A stretch of DNA of 64,000 bases from Eleginops maclovinus (taxonomy: Eukaryota > Chordata > Actinopteri > Perciformes > Eleginopidae): assembly GCF_036324505.1 (NCBI RefSeq), contig NC_086368.1:18217878-18281877 (forward strand), written 5' to 3'. The notes beneath the pieces were generated by a model. It was not told the origin of the DNA and ran no database searches. It was given only the letters and a program-made list of their open reading frames with translations. The position numbers and the translations under genes were made by a program. Below, one piece after another: positions 49,688-61,261 of the stretch (its first letter is position 1; every line of letters begins with the position of its first letter).

Positions 49688-52600
49688 TCAGTCATCGATG
49701 GTTGGGAGCCAGAACGCCTGAAAGAAGAGAAAGTGTTAAAAAAAGGTATCGTCACGTTGGAACCATTTTGTGTTAGCTGGTGCTTCAAAAAAAAAAAGAG
49801 GTTTCACAGATTATCAACCCAAAAAAAATAACAATGTCTCTCCATTTTCCTGAGACAAAGATTGAAAGTCATGACACTCTCAAAGTGACCCACACAGTTT
49901 TATCACACGTGTACAGATTTAGTTTGCAGGTCAAGTTCAGGTTTCAGTTTTATTAGTCATATGTAGGTTCACAGAGGGACAGCAGTGATAAAAGCACCAG
50001 TTGCAGGTGGGAGTAATAATCGTAAACATATGAAACAATTTCAAATCACATAAAAAAAAGAACATTATTCAAATAGAAAGACAATGATTGATAAAGTGAC
50101 AATTAGTTGCAAGATAAAAAGGTGAAGTATAAAGCACTATATATACTATTATATATAGTGCTTTATACATTCGTTTTGTATATACATAAAAGTAATTACA
50201 AAAGTTACAAAACACAATGTTAACATTTTATTGAAACTAAAATCCCCATGTGACACTTTTTTCTACACATCACCCTCCACTCACCATGTTGGAGCAGGCA
50301 CTTGCAAATGTCATGAACTTTGGGTTGAACTGCAGGCAGGTGATCGGTCCCGTGTGCTTTCCATCTAATAAAGCCACCTTCATACCGCTCTCAGCATTCC
50401 ACACATGGATCTTTCCGTCCTCAGAGCCTAAAAATATATGAACAAAAGAAAAAAACATTTGTGAAAACCTGACCAGTAAGGTTATATGATAAGCCCACAG
50501 TATCTTTTCTGGGTAATTTACTCTATTGAGTTTTTATATGATTGTTATAAGCCTAGTTGACCTTGTCCAGAGGAAATGGGAAACTTACCAATCATTACAA
50601 ACTGAGAATCCGGCGTGAACGATGCCTCCAGTGTTACACATTTACTGTTGTTGTAGCCCTGTGGGTGAATGAATTTCATCCGTTAGAAATGATGTTGTGC
50701 ACATCAGTACTACAACATTTTATGATCCTCATCATTTCTTTAAAACATTTTAAACAGATCATAAACATTTAGACAGCCTCATTAAACATATGTGATTGAC
50801 AGTTTTGAAGGTTTTCCAAACACTTTGGATTTTATCAGACACATTGTACAAACTTTGTGGATTAGATGTGGTTTCTGTTTGTTTTGTTTTTTTCACTTTT
50901 AAGTGTTTTTAGACATAATGTGTATCAATGAGATGTCTCTTACCCCAAAGGAATGTATAACAGCACCCTTAAAAGCATCCAAGACACGAAGGGCTCCACC
51001 ATTTGTAGAAAGAAGAATGAGTTTTCCGTCATTGCTAAATTTGAGCCCCGTCCACTCGCACGTCCGGTCATACTGAAGCTTGAAGGTTGCAAAAGGACCC
51101 TGTGGACAAGAGGCATCATAAATGTTTTGCTCCTCTTAAAAAAAAAACCGAAATATCAATTATTACACTGACATACATTATGGTTGGTCTCTCTCACACA
51201 AACACTTCTTACCTTGTCAAACGACCGCAGATCATAAAGTTTAACCATCTCTGAATTTATTCCGGCAGCAAAAATAAGACCCTCTGGATCAAACGAGCAC
51301 ACTGGCTTGCCCTGGAGGTGCATCAAGCCCTGCAATTTAAAGATGACAAGAGAAGGTGAGCCTTTTCAGTCTTTTACAATTTAATATTACATATTAGTGG
51401 ACCAGAGTGGATGCTCACTTATTTCACATAAAAAAAGATAGTCACCTGGCAGTTAGGTGACCGTAAATCCCACAGTCTGATTGTTTTATCTAACGAGCCA
51501 GAAATAAATGTGTCGTCCACAGGAGACATGGAGAGCGACGTCACCCTGGTTACACACAAAAAGAGGAAAATGTAAGAAAAGAGGAAATTCAAACTTCTAG
51601 CATCAAATCAACACATCTTTGTCCTTTAGTTAGTCCTCACCTTTTGTTATGCCCAGGAAAGTAGCGGATGTATTTGTTGTCATGAAGGGACAGGTACCGG
51701 ATTGTATCTTAAAAAATATTAACACAAGATCAAAATTAAAATGTATACTTCCAACATGACCAACAGCAGCAAGTATAAGGCTGGGATCCTAACATGAAGT
51801 GGGTAACAGGCTCCGATGATGAGTACTCAACCGTGGGCAAGGCAGTCACTTGTACAGTTAGCTCCTGTATGGGGCAGAATCACAGACCCTCAAACTGTAC
51901 AAACAACTACCTCAGACCAAAGTGAGTAGTGTGGCACGCGGGTTGTTGTCGACTGGTTGTTTGCAATATCCACAGAGCAATGATAGGTTGAAAAGTTCAA
52001 ATGTATTCAAATAGGAAAGACATCATCATTTGCAAAATGACCAACATGTTTTCATGCTACACAATACACTGCTTGAATCAATGTTTGTTGGTGCATAGCT
52101 TTTAAAAATACATTTTCGCTGTTGTCAAAAAAACTGTTTCCCATACAGTTATGAACACACATGTCATATTATAAATACAGTACAAAAATCCACTCGACAT
52201 TTGCAAAACAGAAACATTTGGTATTCTGCAAGTGTAGCAACAATATCACAAAGGACACAACATGACACTTAATCATGCTGCAAAAACAAGTATTTGAGCA
52301 TCAACATACCATCGATTTTGTTGGAACTGTAGACCACAGTGTTTGCAGCATGTGTGTATCTGATCAGATCCACTCCATATTTTTTGCTGTAGAGGGTTCT
52401 CTTGGGTCTGCCATAAATCAGAAATGAGAGTAAAAAAGAAACACATTGGATCAATGACTGATATTAAGCCTTGCAGATGCAGCACATCAAAGTTAAAGCC
52501 TCAATTCAAAGACAGTCGCATTTTCTTCGATTTAAATATTTATGATCCGAATACTAAATTATTTTTGAACTGCTGATCATGATAAGTATAGCTGCTAATT

Positions 52601-53128
52601 TGGATGGCGATTTATTTTCTGGGCATCAACTCATTGATTCAGGAATATTAAGCTGATTAGTCAATATTACTGACAAATCCATGTAAATAGATATGAATAA
52701 GTTAGAAGCAGCCCTTTTCTACCAATATAGGGATTGCAATGAATATATATCATACAGCTACATATCATATAAATACTTGCTGCATAATAAACTATTAACA
52801 GATCAGAATTATTGTAGGTTTTCAAACGGCATACATACAGACATTTTACATATTTTCTTCACATAATCGCTGCGGAGCATTATCGCACTGCACCAGGCCC
52901 GCTAGCTAGCTTAGCATGTAGCTAACGTCAAAAACAATGGAGCAAAATGAACAGAATCTGCTCTTACTTTCCCTCTTGGCAGTCGTACAAGACTAGTGAA
53001 TCGTCGTCGCTACTGGAAATAATCGTTTCTCCGTTTGAACTGAAGTCGAAACAATTAATTTTGTCTGAGTTTTCTCGAAACACCTTAGCCACCCTGAAGC
53101 TCCGCAGCACATTGTCCGTCAGCTTCAT
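49688..53128 (-). CDS. wdr82: WD repeat domain 82, COMPASS and PNUTS-PP1 subunit
   Basis: WDR82 is a beta-propeller that links SETD1A/B (COMPASS) H3K4 methyltransferases to Ser5-phosphorylated RNA polymerase II and works in transcription termination with PNUTS-PP1. Nine minus-strand exons: 53128-52968, 52407-52310, 51707-51641, 51545-51446, 51329-51213, 51099-50944, 50658-50589, 50427-50285, 49717-49688. They give 313 residues, equal to the human protein. Blocks: [91 protein letters not shown] and the C-terminal AFWLPTIDD in a 30-nt last exon. The second intron contains a let-7 hairpin in the same orientation. The 5' end is in a CpG-rich block facing glyctk. Confidence 0.97.
50127..50168. repeat. 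Perfect 19-bp hairpin
   Basis: Two complementary 19-base arms (left arm GTATAAAGCACTATATATA) are separated by the 4-base loop CTAT. It lies in the last wdr82 intron (49718-50284). It is too short to be a typical pre-miRNA and could be a MITE relic or an extruding palindrome. Confidence 0.85.
51836..51921 (-). ncRNA. let-7j: let-7 family microRNA precursor (let-7j / let-7g type)
   Basis: On the minus strand the mature arm occupies 51914-51893. It has the let-7 seed TGAGGTAG, followed by TTGTTTGTACAGTT. As I recall, this differs from mammalian let-7g at one base and equals zebrafish let-7j. The opposite arm (CTGTACAAGTGACTGCC) pairs with it across a loop that resembles the let-7g loop (GAGGGTCT, ATACAGGAG). 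It lies in wdr82 intron 2 on the same strand, where human MIRLET7G also lies, so it is probably processed from the wdr82 transcript. let-7 represses growth genes such as lin28, ras and hmga2 targets. Confidence 0.96.
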
Positions 53129-55115
53129 GATGGCCTCTACTGTTGAGGGGAAGCAGGCCCTCGTTTTACTGTAAATCGGCTTACAGATGTCACTTATTAT
53201 AGTTCTGATTTATATATATGAACTGCAATGGTGCTAACAATTGTTTTTTAAAGAAGAATAGTTCCAAAACAGTCACAAAAGCCCGCCTGTGATACTTGTG
53301 ATCCTCGGGAATAGGAGGGAGGGAAAAAAAGCACCGCCTTCCTTCCACACGTCGGGGACGCGCATCACCTGGCGCGCGCCTTGCCCGGAAACTACGCCAG
53401 ATATCGCGATAGTTGTATTATGAAGCCATATAGGTTAATACCAACACATGAGCTAGGCAATGAAGCAACTCGAATGAAGTGACACTAACTTGCTCACACA
53501 GCCAATTAAGAATATCATTATATTTTACTCATCCTGATCTGGACAGTTTATTAGTCTGATGAATTGCCGTATAAGGTCTGGTCCAGCACTTTCTGCTACT
53601 TTTGTCAGCCTGCTCTCATATATCATAGCAGAGCTTATGGTCAGTTCTCATATCTGTCAGCTTCTAGGTTTTGCCCTTTGCAGCGAAATGGACGCAGGAC
53701 AAGTAAGGAAGAAAACATCAGCAGGGTATTTGTCCTCACAAACAAGACAGTGTGAGGTAAGAATCAACAACGTTACCTTATCCGTTAGGGGCCCGTGTAT
53801 TTTTCATAATGTCAACAGTAGCAATATTTCCTCAGGTGCCTGGATGTATTTGAGGTTTGATATATTGAGGCATCATTTGTGGTTCAATCAGTGATTCAAT
53901 CAGTTCGAGTCACTGTACGAGTATTTTTTCTAAAGGTGTAAATAATTAGGTTTATTCGGAGAATTTGATTTGGGGGGCACAGTCCATAGATGTTTAAACC
54001 CAGGCAACTCTTTTGACCTGTAGCTATTAATCTTCATACATATTAACCCACATGTGAACCACAATAACAGGTTATTCACTAAATATTGACATAATTTAAC
54101 ACACTAACAAATGATATAATATGTTTATCTTTGACTTATCAAGTGTGGCTGTAAGGGTAGGTGATATGGATGAAATCAGTTATGATTTATGTTATGAGAT
54201 AAAACAATTCCTGGCATACTTACAGAAAACAAGACTTGTGACCAGCATGAACATGAAATCAGTACAAACTCTTAGGTTGTGTACTCTTTGATCTAATATG
54301 AATGGCTCCAAAGTCTACTTAGTGAGATACTACTCTTTCTTGTTCACCCAGTCCTGGGCAAAGAAGTAATTGACTACAGAGACTAATGCACAGCTGGGTG
54401 GTCAGTGGTTTGATGTGTCCTGTGGTCTATTTAAAGTCAATCATTACACACAGGGTAAACAACTCCAGTCAGTCTCTGGTCAAATTTCTGTACGCTGCCT
54501 GACTGCTGAGCTGAAGTGCACAATACAGGCTTCAACAGAAATCCCGAAGGCTTTTATCCCATTTACAACCTTTGCAGGTAGGCCGCCTCATGAGTCTTTG
54601 GAAAGCTTATTCCGGGAAATGTGTAACTGGTTTAGGGTGATAACAATTATTATCTATATAGGGTTTTGTTTGAAGGTTCTGAACACCTTCTTTTCAACCT
54701 TTTAGTAAGCTGGCAAGCAACACATAAAACAATTATACATGTACGTGAGTTGAAAAGCACCGTATTTAGATTTAACCAGAGATGGATTTAATAGAGGCAG
54801 AAGTCAGTGGATTCTACAGTATGATATTTACATTTTAAAGTGACCCTTAAGTTAAGTCCCTTAAATGTATTACTTGCTGTTGAGTTTTGAGTGAATTCTT
54901 CTGGTTATACCTGCATACATAGTAGTTCTATGGGTTATGGTGCTTATTCCAATTATTCCTGTGATTTTTCAACATTACCTCAAGATAAAAGTGCCCACAA
55001 AAACATTTGGTGACATTTCCCACTCTGCACATTGTTAAATCCTATGTGGTCTTTTTAAAATAACATGTTTTGTGGGAACCATCTTTATTAACTGTTACAT
55101 TTTTTAATCCCACAG
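53129..55115. promoter_or_regulatory. wdr82/glyctk divergent promoter and glyctk 5' intron
   Basis: A CpG-rich block at about 53280-53410 (with CGCGCGCC) lies immediately upstream of wdr82 and opposite glyctk, fitting a shared promoter. A probable glyctk non-coding first exon ends at 53757 (GTGTGAG|GTAAGA) and has several upstream ATGs. From there to the acceptor before 55116 the sequence is AT-rich intron without recognised features. Confidence 0.55.
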
Positions 55116-55146
55116 GCAATTTCTGCTCAGATCAAGTGAACTCTCC

Positions 55147-56982
55147 ATGGCCCGTGTTCTTTCCCTGTTTCGGTGTCAGCCTTTTCTGGTACACGTGGGC
55201 AGGAGAAAACCTGCGTTGTGCAAAATGTCAATGGACTCACGTGCACGCATGGTGTTTGCAGCTGCAGTGGAAGCTGTGCAGCCAGACACAGTGGTTCGAC
55301 AGAGTATAGAGCGCAAGGAGGACTCGGTCATTATCAATGGTCACAGATTTACACTCAAACACAACCTGCATTTGGTAGGCTTTGGAAAGGCTGTACTGGG
55401 TATGGCTGCCGAGGCAGAGAGGATTTTGGGGGATCATTTAGTCAAAGGAGTAGTAAGCGTGCCATATGGGATTCAGCAGACATTAAAGCAGCATGGAAAA
55501 GAGTAAGCAAAAACCATTTGATGTAAATAACTAGGATTACACAAAAATTTAATTAATCAGAATATTACAATTCTCCTTTCTATCCCAGCCACCTGTTGTT
55601 AAAAGTAAACAGTCGCATCAGAGTCATGGAGGGAGCTAAACACAACTTGCCAGATGCCGATGCCCAAAAGGCCGCTGAAGTAATCAAGCAGTTAGCCAGT
55701 GAACTGACGGAGAAAGACCTGCTACTTGTACTGATATCAGGCAAGAATTATATATTTTTGTTGCTTTTACTTTCCAGAACTATCCCTTGTAATGGAAATC
55801 TCTGATTCAAAGTGTTGAAACTGTGTCTAGGTGGAGGTTCTGCGCTATTACCTGCACCCATCCCACCAATATCGTTGCAAGAGAAACAGGATGTTACCCG
55901 AAAACTTGCAGGTGCTGGTGCCACTATTCAAGAACTGAACACTGTGCGACGCGCCCTGTCTTTGTTGAAGGGCGGAAGACTTGCGCATTATGCTCACCCT
56001 GCCCAGGTAATACACCTTTTTTTAATACATTTTTTATGTTCCAGAACTCATTCCCCCATTTAACTTTAAAAATCACATTTCCTTTTTGCAGGTAGTTTCA
56101 CTGATACTGTCCGATGTTATTGGGGACCCTCTGGACTTGATTGCCAGCGGCCCCACAGTGCAGAGTGAGGTGTGGCCTGAGGAAGTTTTATCAGTCCTTG
56201 AACGTTACAAGCTGTTGAACTCGCTTCCAGCTTCAGTAAAGGAAGTCCTTGAGGGACCAACTCTAGGTAGGAGCCATAAAACAGATGAATCCAGTACATC
56301 AGGGCGTGTTCTCAACACCGTCATTGGCTCCAACAGTGTTGCCCTCAAGTCGGCAGGTCGCCGAGCTCTAGAGTTAGGTTTCCGCCCCCTTGTGCTGGCA
56401 CCAGGAGTGTGTGGTGATGTGAGGGCAGTCTCTAAACTCTACGGCCTCCTGGCCCGCTTTGCATGTTCTCGAGAGGAACCTCCTCCAGAGATTGCTGCTG
56501 AGCTGCTGAAGCTGGGGCCTGAAGTAGGAGTGGAGAGCTGGGACCTCTGCCGTACTATGCAGGTTCTGGGTGAGGGGCGTACAGAAGGATGGGGATCCAC
56601 TTGTCTGTTAGCCGGAGGTGAGCCCACTGTGGAGCTGACAGGCAAGGGTCGAGGTGGTCGTAACCAGGAGCTGGCTCTGCGAGTGGGAATGGAACTGAGA
56701 GGCATGCAGCTCCCGCCTACCGGGCCCGTCTTCCTGAGCGGTGGAACTGATGGTCAGGATGGGCCCACTGATGCAGCTGGGGCCATCACGGATGGGGGGT
56801 TGTATGAACAGGCACAAGCACAGGCGCTGGATGTCAACAACTTCCTCACCAATAATGATTCTTACACGTTTTTTTCACGTCTTTCTGCTGGGCAGCGCTT
56901 ACTTGTATCTGGCTTAACCTGCACCAATGTGATGGATGTGCACATGCTGCTTATTCCACCAATCCCCATTAACATAGGATAA
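55147..56982 (+). CDS. glyctk: D-glycerate kinase
   Basis: GLYCTK phosphorylates D-glycerate to 2-phosphoglycerate in serine and fructose breakdown; deficiency causes D-glyceric aciduria. Plus-strand coding exons: 55147-55502, 55589-55740, 55831-56006, 56092-56982, giving 524 residues (human 523). The exon opens at 55116. The chosen ATG gives a basic, hydrophobic leader ([20 protein letters not shown]) suited to mitochondrial import. Conserved blocks: [34 protein letters not shown] (substrate/ATP region of the N-terminal domain), [35 protein letters not shown], and in the C-terminal MOFRL domain [28 protein letters not shown] and [18 protein letters not shown]. The intron after 55740 starts with GC. 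Poly(A) signals AATAAA follow near 57017. The last exon is long (891 nt). Confidence 0.97.
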
Positions 56983-58713
56983 AGCACACAACATAAGAGG
57001 ATCTAAGTATAGGGAATAAATGAAATAAATAAAGTATTTTATCAGTCTATCTCGCTTTGCATTGTAGTAACTAATTGTAATTGTAGTAAGATATTTTACT
57101 TGTGAAATTATTAAATCTACCTGAAGGCAAAACTGGTACTGCCCTATTCATTTTAACAGCCACAAAGTGTAGAATAAACGTCAAGGAGATGTGCAATGAC
57201 TTCAATATTTTCAAAACAACACATTTAATATCAACCAAGCATTTACATAAAATTGCACAGTTGAATTTTCGCTTGTTAGGAACTTCAAGTTATCTAAAAT
57301 ATGCTGATGATTTTGTAGTTTGGTTCCTTTGACAAGGACTGTAAATACACACTGCATTACATTGCCTTGTCTTGACCGTTATAACAGTATTATGACGTCA
57401 GTTATAATAGCTGATTGTAAGATGGCTCATACAATGCACACTGAAAGTATTCAACTCCCCTTTGAATTTCTCATGTTTTATTATTTTAAATTAAATCACA
57501 AGTGGATTTAACTATGCTTTTTGCCACTTAACAGAAACATTTTCCAAAATGGTTGATCACATAATAAAAATGTTTTAATCCTCAAGTTAAGAGGCATGTT
57601 TGGCAGCAATTATGACTTTAAATCTATTAATTATTGATAGTTCCTTTCGGCTTTGGAAATCTGAATATAACCTAATTATGATCTTATATGTGTTTAAAAA
57701 AAAAAAAATTAACAAATAGTGTTAACAGATCAGTTTGAAGTTATAAACTGGACTGAGGTGTGGACACTTGAACAGATCACTAAAGAACATAACATTGTTG
57801 ATTCAAGCCATTTTGGCTTTGTTTGCATGCGAAATGCAGCAGCTTTTCCTTCAGGATCTTTCCTGTATTGTAGTCCATTCATTTGAGCCTCTCGCATCAA
57901 AAGCCACTAGGGCCTCCTGTACAGAAACATCCATACGACGTGCCACCATGCTTAATGTGAGTAACTGGTAATTTGTGGCACAGCCCACATCTCATGCAAG
58001 TTTTTCCAGCTGCAGATGTTAAACTAAAACTGGTGAAGCATTGGGTTGAAAAAAAAAGTGGTATGTACAGAGCTGCCATTATCAACCAAACTTTGAAAGT
58101 ACTTTATATTAGAATCTAATGTGTATTAGTTTTATTTGACATGTTTTAATTTGGCACGAGTTGGCTGAGTGGTCAATGTCGAATAAGTGACATGAAAAAC
58201 TCAAACGGGTAAATACTGTAATCACTCTGTATCTCACATCAAGTTCACACAATGCTCCTCTCAGGTAATGAGAAAGTGTTAATTTTTTTTCCATAAATCA
58301 TTTAACAAGTCCAATTATTTCGCTCTACGGTAAGTGTGTGCTACCATCTCTGTTCTTGAAGCACCTCAATTCACACACAACCCCATCATTGTAGGTCCCA
58401 TTTGTACTGAAGCCTCTTGAAAAAAAAGTTGAACATTAAGTCAAACAAATCAATTCAAGCAAGGTTCTGCTCAATGACCAATGCTGATAAGCAAAAATAA
58501 ACAACTCACAGCACTATGTAGTAGATATAGTGGATATCAGTGTTACACTGTTGGTATGCATAGCAGATGTTTCTTCAAGCAGTTGCCAGAATGTGCATGC
58601 ATCTTGAATGCATTGATGTTGCTTTATTATCTGCAAAGTCAGAGGGTGCATTTAATTAGTCTCATTACAGGAGTCCAGCTCTCAATTGGATAAGGTCCAA
58701 CACCCATGTCTTG
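56983..58713. other. Intergenic between convergent glyctk and tcta
   Basis: This AT-rich region holds the glyctk 3' UTR and the tcta 3' UTR (minus-strand AATAAA at 58623-58628). Short frames only. The stretch around 57440-57570 (GTATTCAACTCCCCTTTGAA) reads like a worn repeat, but I cannot assign it. Confidence 0.45.
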
Positions 58714-59433
58714 TTAATCGCGATGAGTCTTTAGGGTATCTCCTGCTTTGCCTTCCCTGCAAGAACAACAGAATGCTTTAGCTAACAAGGCAAATGAAGT
58801 ATGATAAAACACCTGAGGCTTTATACACTAGTTACCCCAACCCTATTAGTGATCTGTTGGCAATAATATATTAAGCTTAAGGTTACAATATATCCTTCCA
58901 ACAATTTTTAACCAGGAGATATACCCCTTAATTATTAGATATTCAATAGAAACAATGTTGGCAAAAAACCTAACTGTTAAACTGAAGCTGAGACCTATAT
59001 AAACTGAAGCTTTACAGCAGCAAATAGTGTGAAGAGAATCGTCTACCTGTGTGTAGAGATAGGAATGCTCGGACACCTACCATCCACTCAGATGAGATGC
59101 TGTTTCAGGAGTGCCTCCATTCTGTCCAGTCCCTAAACATCAACACAAACACACCAGAGATGAAGCCAACGTGGCTAGCGCTAGTTTAGCAAGTGATACA
59201 GATAAGCTTGAAGAAAACGTACCTTGCCGATAATACATGTCGTTGACTGTATTCCCGTACACTTTCCAGGCAAAGTGAATGGCTATAAGACTTACAATTA
59301 ACCAGCTGAGTAGGATTTTGAATATAGAAACTCTCATATCGTTGGCGAGCCAGTCGTCAACAAATTCTGAGAGGAACGACAAGCAGCTGTCAGCAATGCG
59401 GGACAGAAACTCAAAGTCCCACGGTTCCTCCAT
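58714..59433 (-). CDS. tcta: TCTA (T-cell leukemia translocation-altered) membrane protein
   Basis: TCTA is a small single-pass or hairpin membrane protein; human TCTA has been linked to osteoclast fusion, but its biochemical role is poorly known. Three minus-strand exons: 59433-59223, 59132-59081, 58756-58714, giving 101 residues (human about 103). The sequence matches the family in order: NDMRVSIFKILLSWLIVSLI (start of the membrane segment), FAWKVYGNTVNDMYYR, then GQNGGTPE and the C-terminal LKTHRD. The acceptor at 59132 was chosen because the nearer one gives a stop after a few codons and loses the GQNG block. It is small, and easily missed because two exons are under 55 nt. Its 5' end faces mon1b. 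Confidence 0.9.
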
Positions 59434-61218
59434 ACTGCCCGGTTATTTAGCTTATGTGAAATCAATAGGGTAAATTCTTTATCTGATAGGTAGTTTAAAA
59501 AACATCGCTTTGGCTAGCTAACGTTGGCGTTAGACATACTGGTCGCCATCTCCCTCCTGTCTCTACCGTTACGATGTTTGAGTCAGTGGCGAACATTGGA
59601 GAATCGGAAGTGACGTACATACGTTACGCTCATAGTACGTAGCTCAGCCCTGCAAATGTAGAACAACAAACATCGTTTAAAGAAATGGTGTCATCTTTAG
59701 CCAACTTTGCATTTAATAAATGTTATACCGGAGCATGTATTTGTCTACAGCACATCTGGCTGTTTAGTATGTGTTTCAAATGAAATTGGACGCTAAAACC
59801 AGCACAAGTGTGAGCTAATTTAGCTCGTAGTCACATTTGTGAGCTCAGCACTACCACAGCGTTTGCTTAGCAACCCATTTCAGAATCAGAATTCCTTTAG
59901 GCGGGGAAATGTAGTGTTACAGCAAAAGTGCCATAGCAGGTAAAAAAAGCAAACAATAATAAGAGTTAGCTAACTTAATATATAGAGAAGAAAAACACAC
60001 ATTACTAATAGAATTTTAAAAAAGTGTATTGCACCTTGCAAAAGAATGTGTACGTTGCACATTGCAGGTCAGATATAAGTAAGGGTATAAAGTTAAAGTA
60101 TTGTATCGAGGTACAGGAGACTGGGTATTTATTGTAAAAACATTGCTGGAGATCAAACCCAACGCTGTATAATATAAAAAATAACAGTTTATCTCTTATG
60201 ATGTTGGTAGGGAACACTGCTGATCACAGACTCGTAGGGAGCGCTGATGGACAATGTGCTTAATGCTGAAATGGTAAGATGGGATCCCTGTTTTAAACTT
60301 TAAAAGTATAAAGTTTAAATATTACGCTCACCCAGCTACAACCATAGACTGTATAAAGGCTACAACGTACGTTGCTTTCATACGCAGTGCAAACGGAACG
60401 TACCATGAGGGGGCGGGGCTAAGCGTCGCCGCAGAGCAGCCTGATTGGTCAGATTAGCTTGTCATCAGAGGTTCCGGATGTCTGCTGTCGTAAGAGGAAC
60501 ATTTGTTTTCTGCTTCTCATTCCTGACAGCTTGTTTGGAGCCGGGCTGTTGATGAAAGTTGATGTAGCGAATTAGATATTAAACTCAACGTTTGGACGGC
60601 TCAAAATCGTAAGTATTATTCCTTGCCTTTATCTGTCTGATTTCGCTGGCCACGATTACTTGCATGCTCACTGTTAAACCGAGGCCATGAAATTGATCTG
60701 TGAGTGTCGCTTGCTAGCAGGCAGTGTTAGCCATGTTACTGCAGACAGGAGCATTTAATTAGTTGCATTGGAATAAACAGTCAAATATTTGTCAGAATGA
60801 AAAGGTAGGTTTTCTTGATTGGGAAGGAGTTAGTACACGAAGTAAGGTCTTAGGAAGTTATGCTACTATTAAATAAACGTTTGTTCTCTAGTTCTGGCGG
60901 TCACACAACAATTACTCTCCTCGTCCTCTTAACCGACTGCGGTGTGTCTGCAGTGTAACATTAGCCAGGCTGCTAGAAGATTAAATCAGTGTATAATGCC
61001 AGTCTGTTTGGTATCTTGGAGTTGTAACCATTTTTTCTGTTATCATGTGACCTGACCACTGCTTCAGTATGACTGCTCCTATTCATAAGAGGTTGAGATG
61101 TGCATGCATGGTTTAGCTACAACCATCGTTACACAAGTTATACAACTGTTCATTTTGAATTGTTTGTTGATATTTATTATGTTATTTCTTTTGAATCTCC
61201 AGTGACTGGGATGGTATC
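59434..61218. promoter_or_regulatory. tcta/mon1b divergent region with mon1b leader exon
   Basis: CpG-containing sequence near 59500-59640 suits the tcta promoter. A GC box (GGGGCGGGGC, 60410-60419) lies about 200 bp before a probable mon1b non-coding exon ending at 60609 (CAAAATC|GTAAGT). The sequence between is AT-rich. A perfect 12-bp palindrome CAACGTACGTTG lies at 60363-60374. Confidence 0.5.
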
Positions 61219-61261
61219 ATGGAGAGAGACAATCACCAAGTTGGAGAGACGGAGGGAGTGA
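61211..61261 (+). other. Upstream ORF overlapping the mon1b start
   Basis: An ATG at 61211 opens a 17-codon frame that ends in TGA at 61261, out of frame with and overlapping the main ATG at 61219. It would have to be bypassed by leaky scanning. Use is inferred. Confidence 0.4.
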
